A DNA stretch of 18,661 nt from CAZRZN01 sp964604565 (GTDB lineage Bacteria > Pseudomonadota > Alphaproteobacteria > Rhodobacterales > Rhodobacteraceae). Below, one piece after another: positions 13,641 through 18,661 of the stretch. The stretch is from the NCBI GenBank assembly GCA_964604565.1, contig CAZRZN010000061.1, positions 1-18,661 of the forward strand, written 5' to 3'. The notes beneath the pieces were generated by a model. The model was given only the letters and a program-made list of their open reading frames with translations, was not told where the DNA came from and made no database searches. The first letter of the stretch is position 1, and every line of letters starts with the position of its first letter. The position numbers were made by a program, and so were the translations under genes.

Positions 13641-15128
13641 TTACCACCATTTCGCGGGCTTGGCCACAAAGCCCGCCGCTCTCTCGAGGGCGTAGGCGCA
13701 ATTCAGCAGGTCGGATTCCTCCCACGGACGGCCGATCAGCTGCAAGCCCAGAGGCAGGCCCTGCTTGTCCAGTCCCGCCGGCACGGAGATGCCCGGCAAC
13801 CCCGCAAGGTTCACCGTCACGGTGAACACATCGTTGAGATACATTTGCACCGGATCGGCCTCGGTCATCTCCCCAAGACCAAAGGCGGCAGAGGGTGTCG
13901 CGGGTGTGAGGATCGCGTCGACCCCCTGCGCAAAGACATCCTCGAAATCCTTCTTGATCAGTGTCCGCACCTTGCGGGCCCGGTTGTAATAGGCGTCGTA
14001 GAAACCGGCGGACAGAACGTAGGTTCCGACCATGACACGGCGCTTGACCTCTTCGCCAAAGCCTTCGGCGCGGGTCTTTTCATACATTTCCGTGATGCCG
14101 TCGCCCTGCGCCAGCCGCGCGCGATGGCCGTAGCGCACCCCGTCATATCGCGCGAGGTTGGAAGACGCCTCCGCCGGGGCGATCACGTAATAGGCCGGCA
14201 GCGCGTATTTCGTGTGGGGCAGTGAAATATCCACGATCGTCGCGCCCGCATCCTCCAGCATCCGGCGGCCCTCGGACCACAGCGCGTCGATTTCATCCGG
14301 CATCCCGTCCATGCGGTATTCGCGCGGAATGCCGATGGTCTTGCCCTTGATGTCCCCGGTCAGCATCGCCTCGAAGTCCGGCACCGCAAGATCGGCGGAG
14401 GTGCTGTCCTTCGGGTCATGCCCGCACATCGCCTGAAGCATGATGGCGCTGTCGCGCACATCCTTGGCCATCGGCCCCGCCTGATCGAGGCTGGAGGCGA
14501 AGGCCACGATGCCCCAGCGCGAGCAGCGCCCGTAGGTCGGCTTGATCCCGGTGATGCCGGTAAAGGCCGCGGGCTGGCGGATCGACCCGCCGGTGTCGGT
14601 GCCCGTGGCGCCAAGGCACAGATCGGCCGCCACCGCCGACGCCGATCCGCCGGAAGATCCGCCCGGGGTCAGCGGCGCCTCGTCATTGCCGCGCCGCCAT
14701 GGGTTCACCACATTGCCATAGCAGGATGTCTCGTTCGACGATCCCATGGCGAATTCGTCCATGTTCAGCTTGCCCAGCATGACGGCACCCGCCTCGAACA
14801 GCTGGCGTGTCACGGTGGATTCGTATTCGGGCTTGAACCCGCCAAGGATGTTCGACGCTGCCTGCGACGGCACCCCCTTGGTGCAGAACAGATCCTTGAT
14901 GCCAAGCGGGATTCCGCAGAGCGCGGGCGCCTCCCCGGTCTTGATCCGCGCGTCCGCCGCCGCCGCCTGCGCGCGCGCGATCTCCGGCGTCTTGTGGACG
15001 AAGGCGTTGAGCGCCCCCGCCCCCTCGATGGCGGACAGACAGGCCTCTGTCAGCTCGGCGCTGGTCACATCGCCCTTGCGCAGCGCATCGCGCGCCTCCG
15101 CGATCTTCAGTTGCGTCAGTTCGGTCAT
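13641..15128 (-). CDS. gatA: Aspartyl/glutamyl-tRNA amidotransferase subunit A
   Basis: GatA is the glutaminase of the GatCAB complex, which converts Glu-tRNA(Gln) and Asp-tRNA(Asn) to their amide forms in the cytoplasm. The 495-residue length is normal. Amidase-signature residues are K78 (GIPLGIKDLF), S158 (TPGGSSGGSA) and the nucleophile S182 (TGTDTGGSIRQPA). The sequence ends AGFVAKPAKWW. The start at 15128 overlaps the gatC stop (ATGATGA), and the adjacent ATG at 15131 would add one residue. GTGGTGG lies just upstream. gatB is not in this window. Confidence 0.97.
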   Translation of the reverse strand: MTELTQLKIAEARDALRKGDVTSAELTEACLSAIEGAGALNAFVHKTPEIARAQAAAADARIKTGEAPALCGIPLGIKDLFCTKGVPSQAASNILGGFKPEYESTVTRQLFEAGAVMLGKLNMDEFAMGSSNETSCYGNVVNPWRRGNDEAPLTPGGSSGGSASAVAADLCLGATGTDTGGSIRQPAAFTGITGIKPTYGRCSRWGIVAFASSLDQAGPMAKDVRDSAIMLQAMCGHDPKDSTSADLAVPDFEAMLTGDIKGKTIGIPREYRMDGMPDEIDALWSEGRRMLEDAGATIVDISLPHTKYALPAYYVIAPAEASSNLARYDGVRYGHRARLAQGDGITEMYEKTRAEGFGEEVKRRVMVGTYVLSAGFYDAYYNRARKVRTLIKKDFEDVFAQGVDAILTPATPSAAFGLGEMTEADPVQMYLNDVFTVTVNLAGLPGISVPAGLDKQGLPLGLQLIGRPWEESDLLNCAYALERAAGFVAKPAKWW

Positions 15129-15415
15129 CATTCCACCACTTTCGGAACGGCGAAAAACCCTTCGCGCGCATCGGGCGCGTTCGACAGGACCTTGTCCTGC
15201 ATATGGCCGTCGGTCACCTCGTCGGCGCGGCGTTTCAGCCGCATCGGCGTGACGGACACCATGGGGTCCACACCCTCGACATCCACCTCGTTCAACTGTT
15301 CGATGAACCCGAGAATATCGTTGAAGGACTGCGCCAGCGCGGGCAGATCCTCGTCTTCCACCTTGATACGGGCGAGTTTCGCCACGCGTGCCGCGGTCTC
15401 GATGTCGATCGACAT
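15128..15415 (-). CDS. gatC: Aspartyl/glutamyl-tRNA amidotransferase subunit C
   Basis: This 95-residue subunit wraps around and stabilises GatA in the GatCAB complex. It starts MSIDIETAARVAKLARIKVE, a typical GatC N-terminal helix, and has FNDILGFIEQLNEVDVEGVDPM followed by VTPMRLKRRADEVTDG and the C-terminal GFFAVPKVVE. ATG at 15415 has GAGG upstream. The stop overlaps the gatA start. Confidence 0.96.
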   Translation of the reverse strand: MSIDIETAARVAKLARIKVEDEDLPALAQSFNDILGFIEQLNEVDVEGVDPMVSVTPMRLKRRADEVTDGHMQDKVLSNAPDAREGFFAVPKVVE

Positions 15416-15448
15416 TTGGGCCTCTTTTTCGCTGATCTCCGCGCCGCT

Positions 15449-16099
15449 TTAGCGCCCCCTCGACCCGGTCGCAAGGGCATGGCGCGTCCAGACCTCGATC
15501 ATCCAGCCCAGCATCGCCGCATTCAGCAGATGCCACAGGAAATGCGTGCCAAAGGGCAGCAGGCCGCAGGTCGGCCCGTCGAGCGTGCGCGCCGTCATGG
15601 AGGCCAGAAGGATCGCCACCCCGATGGCAAGCCCGCGCGCCGTCGCGGGCGCCCGATGCCGCAGCAAGACGGCATGGATCGCGATGAGCAGCGGCACCGG
15701 CGCATAGCCGGCGGTCGCCCCCAGTCCGGGGATCAGGCCGAACAGCGGCACGGTCAGCGCCGCATAGGGAAAGAACAGCGCCGTGAGGCCCACCGCGGGC
15801 CACAGCCGCAGCCCCCAGAAATCGCGATGCGCCGCAAAGATGTAGAGCAGCACGTAGATCAGGATCGGCAGCACATCCGCAATGCCGGCCCAGCGTTGCG
15901 CGAAGGTATGAAACAGGAAGGATCCCACGCCGATCGCCGCCAGCACAACGCAGAGAACCCGGCCCAAACCGAAGCTGCGCCGCCACATGATCGCCGCCGC
16001 CAAGACAAAGGCGAGGTTGGTCAGGGCATTCACCGGCTCGGCCCAGAAATCGGGCCCCAACCGTTCGCAATATGCGTCCACCGTCCGTGTCCAGTCCAT
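15449..16099 (-). CDS. Ceramidase-family (CREST) membrane hydrolase
   Basis: This is a 216-residue membrane protein with about seven hydrophobic segments. It matches alkaline ceramidase/CREST patterns: DAYCERLGPDFWAEPVNALTNLAF, then GVGSFLFHTFAQRWAGIADVLPI, and near the end LLPFGTHFLWHLLNAAMLGW. The histidines of FHTF, GTHF and LWHLL and the aspartate of ADVLPI are the expected zinc and catalytic positions. The start at 16099 (MDWTRTVDAYCER) follows GAAGAAGC. The known eukaryotic enzymes hydrolyse ceramide to sphingosine and fatty acid. The bacterial substrate is unknown and could be another amide lipid. It lies 33 bp upstream of gatC on the same strand. Confidence 0.88.
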   Translation of the reverse strand: MDWTRTVDAYCERLGPDFWAEPVNALTNLAFVLAAAIMWRRSFGLGRVLCVVLAAIGVGSFLFHTFAQRWAGIADVLPILIYVLLYIFAAHRDFWGLRLWPAVGLTALFFPYAALTVPLFGLIPGLGATAGYAPVPLLIAIHAVLLRHRAPATARGLAIGVAILLASMTARTLDGPTCGLLPFGTHFLWHLLNAAMLGWMIEVWTRHALATGSRGR

Positions 16100-16220
16100 C
16101 GCGGCTTCTTCTCTCCAAAAATACTCATTTCCGCGCCCGCCACGGGGCACGCGCTCCGCCAGACCTAGCCCCGCGCTGTCATCCTGCTAGGCTGGAGACG
16201 GACAAATCAGGGAGCATGAC
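16100..16220. promoter_or_regulatory. Divergent region with a CTAG-containing inverted repeat
   Basis: This region lies between the ceramidase-family and UPF0173 genes. CCAG-A-CCTAGC (16159-16169) pairs with GCTAGG-CTGG (16186-16195) with one bulged base. TAGGCT within it may also be the -10 box for the plus-strand gene, so an operator or leader hairpin is possible. Confidence 0.4.
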
Positions 16221-16913
16221 ATGAACATCATCTGGCTCGGACACGGCAGTTTCCGCATCGAGATCGGCGGCGAGGTGTTGCTGATCGACCCATGGATCAA
16301 CGGCAATCCCATGATGGAGGGCCGGGATGCCGAGGCGGCGGTGGCCGGCGCGACGCAGATCCTCGTGACGCATGGTCATTTCGACCACACGACCGACATC
16401 GCGGAGATTTCGCAAAAGACCGGCGCGCCGGTGTCGGCCATATTCGAACTGGCGGCCCTTCTGGTGGAGCAGGGCGCGATCGAGGGCAACAAGTTCAATC
16501 AGGGCGGCACTGTCCATTTCGGCGATGTCGCGGTCACCATGGTGCCCGCCGCGCATAGTTCGTCGATGATGATCGACGGCAAGCCTGTCTACGCAGGGAC
16601 GGAGACCGGCTTCATGATCGCGGGCGAAGGGCATGTGATCTATCATTCGGGCGACACCGGGATCATGGCGGACATGGCCTGGATGGGGGCGTATTTCAAA
16701 CCGGACATCGGAATTCTGTCGGCAGGCGGCCATTTCACGATGGACATGGCGCAGGCGGCATGGGCTGCCAAGGAATACTTCGATTTCAAGACGGTGATCC
16801 CCTGCCATTACCGCACCTTCCCGCTGCTGGAACAATCGGCAGAGGCGCTGGCCGCGGGACTGCCGGGTGTGGAGGTGATCGAACCCGTGATGCTGGAACC
16901 GATCACGATCTGA
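16221..16913 (+). CDS. UPF0173 metal-dependent hydrolase (beta-lactamase fold)
   Basis: This 230-residue protein of the metallo-beta-lactamase superfamily starts MNIIWLGHGSFRIEIGG. The metal-binding motif THGHFDH places H51, H53, D55 and H56. H112 (AAHSSSM), D145 (YHSGDTG) and H196 (IPCHYRTFP) complete a two-metal site, and the GGHFTMD segment (170-175) is typical of UPF0173. No signal is present, so it is cytoplasmic. The substrate is unknown. ATG at 16221 has GGGAG eight bases upstream. It looks monocistronic. Confidence 0.93.
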   Translation: MNIIWLGHGSFRIEIGGEVLLIDPWINGNPMMEGRDAEAAVAGATQILVTHGHFDHTTDIAEISQKTGAPVSAIFELAALLVEQGAIEGNKFNQGGTVHFGDVAVTMVPAAHSSSMMIDGKPVYAGTETGFMIAGEGHVIYHSGDTGIMADMAWMGAYFKPDIGILSAGGHFTMDMAQAAWAAKEYFDFKTVIPCHYRTFPLLEQSAEALAAGLPGVEVIEPVMLEPITI

Positions 16914-17142
16914 GCCAGTGCCCCCGCGACGGACAAGAGCACGGCCGCCCCATCCTTTCGGGGTGCCGCGCCACGGGACGGGCGCAGGTCCGGGGCGGCG
17001 CGTTTTCAGGGACCCGCAGCCCGGCGTTCCCTGACCGCCGGGATGCTGTGTGCAAAGCGCCTCTGATCTGCCGAACAGCGACCAAGCCGACAGCGCGGGC
17101 GGCGATCCGCCATTGCCATCCCTTGCGCCCGGCGCCGGTGAC
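16914..17142. other. Convergent intergenic region
   Basis: No gene was found. CGCGCC near 16970 can pair with GGCGCG near 17000, which is followed by TTTT, with a long loop. This may end the UPF0173 transcript. Confidence 0.35.
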
Positions 17143-17733
17143 TTATGGCAAGAGCGCGCCCTTGCGATTGAAACTGACCCGTTCCACCGTCAGGTCATCG
17201 TAGATCAGCTCGACGGTGATCGTCTCGACCGAGCCGAGCGGAAACGTCCGGTAGGGCAAACCGTCGTCGGGCAGGACCGCATTGGGCGCATTGGTGTCCT
17301 CGTGGCAGTCGGGCAAGGGCCACGGCTCGGGTGTAGCGCCGTTCAGACCGACATGCAGCGCCACAAGACCGCAGCGCCACGACCAGATATGCGTCACGTA
17401 GATCAGGTCCTGCCCGTCGAATTCCCGCACCGCGATCCAGTTGCCGCGCGTCGCGGCGAGAATCGGCTTGACCTCCAGCGCGGTCAGGAAACGCCCCGTG
17501 GCCACCTGCTGCTCGGCCTCGTAGGGCAGGCGTTCCGCCGGTTCGGCCTCCGGCACATGACCGGGCGGCAGATCCTCGCCGGAGGCAAAGCTGCGTGCCT
17601 CCGCCTTCTCCGCGACAGGTGCGGGTTGCTCGGGCGCCACCTCCTCGGGCGGGGCGGCGGTCGGACCGGTTTGGGCGGTGGCGTCGGGCGCTCCGGTGGC
17701 AAAAGCGATTATCAAGAAAACAATATCGAGCAT
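17143..17733 (-). CDS. Secreted proline/alanine-rich hypothetical protein
   Basis: This is a 196-residue protein opening MLDIVFLIIAFATGAPDATA, an N-terminal hydrophobic stretch that is a signal peptide or anchor. A linker rich in proline, alanine and glutamate follows (PPEEVAPEQPAPVAEKAEA), then a compact domain: TRGNWIAVREFDGQDLIYVT, then WSWRCGLVALHVGLNG, then LPDCHEDTNAPNAVLPDDGL, ending VERVSFNRKGALLP. The two cysteines (WRCGL, PDCHE) may pair outside the cytoplasm. ATG at 17733 has GGAG eight bases upstream and gives the hydrophobic segment at the very start. I do not recognise the family. It is divergent from the sulfhydrylase gene. Confidence 0.72.
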   Translation of the reverse strand: MLDIVFLIIAFATGAPDATAQTGPTAAPPEEVAPEQPAPVAEKAEARSFASGEDLPPGHVPEAEPAERLPYEAEQQVATGRFLTALEVKPILAATRGNWIAVREFDGQDLIYVTHIWSWRCGLVALHVGLNGATPEPWPLPDCHEDTNAPNAVLPDDGLPYRTFPLGSVETITVELIYDDLTVERVSFNRKGALLP

Positions 17734-17975
17734 CGGCGGCTCCGTGTTGAAAAATCCGGGCGCAGCGCCGCTTTCGAATGCGCGCAGACCCTGTGACCCT
17801 GCGAAAGGTGAGGCACAAGTATGATGGCACATGATTCGGACGCGGCTCAAACCGTAAATCGCGCGATCGTTGCGCAGGCAGGGCGGCTGCGCTGCGCGGT
17901 TTTCTCGCGTCGCCATCTAGCCGACCGCGCGGCAATCGCCTACTTCTGGACCCCGATCACCAGAGGGAGAGACAA
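17734..17975. promoter_or_regulatory. Divergent intergenic region before the sulfhydrylase gene
   Basis: This region separates the secreted-protein gene and the O-acetylhomoserine sulfhydrylase gene and must carry both promoters. I found no clear -35/-10 pair, and the core elements I would expect of a SAM-II riboswitch are not visible. Confidence 0.35.
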
Positions 17976-18661
17976 ATGACCCAGGACAGCCCGAGCTACG
18001 GCTTCGACACCTTGCAAGTTCATGCCGGCGCGCGGCCCGATCCGGCCACCGGCGCCCGGCAGGTGCCGATCTACCAGACGACGGCCTATGTTTTCCGGGA
18101 CGCCGAACATGCCGCCGCCCTCTTCAACCTTCAGGAGGTGGGCTATATCTACTCGCGCCTGACCAACCCGACGGTGGCCGCGTTGCAGGAGCGCGTGGCG
18201 TCACTTGAGGGTGGCGCGGGGGCGGTGTGCTGTTCCTCGGGGCATGCGGCGCAGATCATGGCGCTGTTTCCGCTGATGGGGCCGGGGCTGAACGTGGTGG
18301 TCTCCACCCGGCTTTATGGCGGGTCGATCACGCAATTCAGCCAGACGATCAAGCGGTTCGGCTGGTCTGCGCGCTTTGTCGATTTCGATGATACCGACGC
18401 CGTCGAGGCGGCGATCGACGAGGATACCCGGGCGGTGTTCTGTGAATCCATCGCCAACCCCGGCGGCTATATCACTGATCTTGATGCGATTTCTGCCATC
18501 GCGGACAAGGCCGGGCTGCCGCTGATTGTCGATAACACCTCGGCCACCCCCTACCTGTGCCGCCCCATCGAGCATGGCGCGACGCTGGTGGTGCATTCGA
18601 TGACCAAGTTCCTGACCGGCAACGGCACGGTGACGGGGGGTGTCGTGGTCGATTCCGGGCA
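17976..18661 (+). CDS. O-acetylhomoserine sulfhydrylase-family PLP enzyme, N-terminal part (runs off window)
   Basis: This is the first 228 residues of a Cys/Met-metabolism PLP enzyme that makes homocysteine from O-acetylhomoserine and sulfide (MetY type). ATG at 17976 follows AGAGGGAGA. Family segments visible are FDTLQVHAGARPDPATGARQ, then PIYQTTAYVF, then YIYSRLTNPTVAALQERVASLEGG, then CCSSGHAAQI and VDNTSATPYLCRPIEHGA. The PLP lysine is K211 in VHSMTKFLTGNGTVTGG. The family more often has SATKFIGGHGT here, so this copy belongs to a variant clade, and a related sulfhydrylase or lyase activity cannot be excluded. It is probably cytoplasmic and monocistronic at its 5' end. Confidence 0.92.
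   Translation, partial: MTQDSPSYGFDTLQVHAGARPDPATGARQVPIYQTTAYVFRDAEHAAALFNLQEVGYIYSRLTNPTVAALQERVASLEGGAGAVCCSSGHAAQIMALFPLMGPGLNVVVSTRLYGGSITQFSQTIKRFGWSARFVDFDDTDAVEAAIDEDTRAVFCESIANPGGYITDLDAISAIADKAGLPLIVDNTSATPYLCRPIEHGATLVVHSMTKFLTGNGTVTGGVVVDSG

Noticed and set aside
15449..16150. Upstream start for the ceramidase-family protein at 16150
   Set aside because: It would add an unconserved-looking MPRGGRGNEYFW leader. The family motif DAYCER begins just after ATG 16099, which has a better Shine-Dalgarno.
17734..17975. SAM-responsive riboswitch before the O-acetylhomoserine sulfhydrylase gene
   Set aside because: SAM-II elements are common before such genes in alphaproteobacteria, but I could not find the conserved core sequences here. 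A covariance-model search would be decisive.
1..18661. Mobile element, CRISPR array, tRNA or rRNA gene
   Set aside because: I saw no transposase or integrase gene, no regularly spaced repeats and no tRNA or rRNA signatures. The only regular repeats are the short operator 8-mers near pccB and the regulator.

Overview
The window looks like chromosomal DNA from a high-GC alphaproteobacterium, most likely Rhodobacterales (Roseobacter group). The evidence is recall-based resemblance of the propionyl-CoA carboxylase subunits to the Ruegeria enzyme, a short-chain fatty acyl-CoA regulator beside pccB, a DUF6497-type protein, and Shine-Dalgarno-led, tightly packed genes. I see no mobile element, tRNA, rRNA or CRISPR array.

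Positions 1-12071 form a propionyl-CoA to succinyl-CoA locus. pccB (9223-7691, minus) leads two small unknown genes, the second of DUF6497 type. Then come a 46-residue lipoprotein, an unknown 120-residue protein and a 72-residue lipoprotein that ends in a clear intrinsic terminator. pccA (5206-3206) follows, then a four-helix membrane protein and a lipoprotein, which converge on a DUF4174 protein on the plus strand. Divergent from that gene, a sulfotransferase-like gene overlaps the start of methylmalonyl-CoA mutase, which runs off the left edge. Divergent from pccB are an MFS transporter and a PccR/ScfR-type regulator. PccA and PccB make methylmalonyl-CoA and the mutase isomerises it. The regulator probably senses an acyl-CoA and acts at an array of GCAAA-containing 8-mers between pccB and the MFS gene.

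Positions 12206-16099 (minus) form a second compact cluster: ceramidase-family membrane protein, gatC, gatA, a lipoprotein with an excalibur-like end, and an AmpD-like amidase. Positions 16221-18661 hold a UPF0173 metal-dependent hydrolase (plus), a secreted proline/alanine-rich protein (minus), and the start of an O-acetylhomoserine sulfhydrylase-family gene (plus) cut by the right edge.

The most interesting material is the operator array (9284-9339) and its relatives at the regulator start, upstream of pccA and upstream of the mutase operon. Next come the small uncharacterised envelope proteins that separate pccB from pccA.
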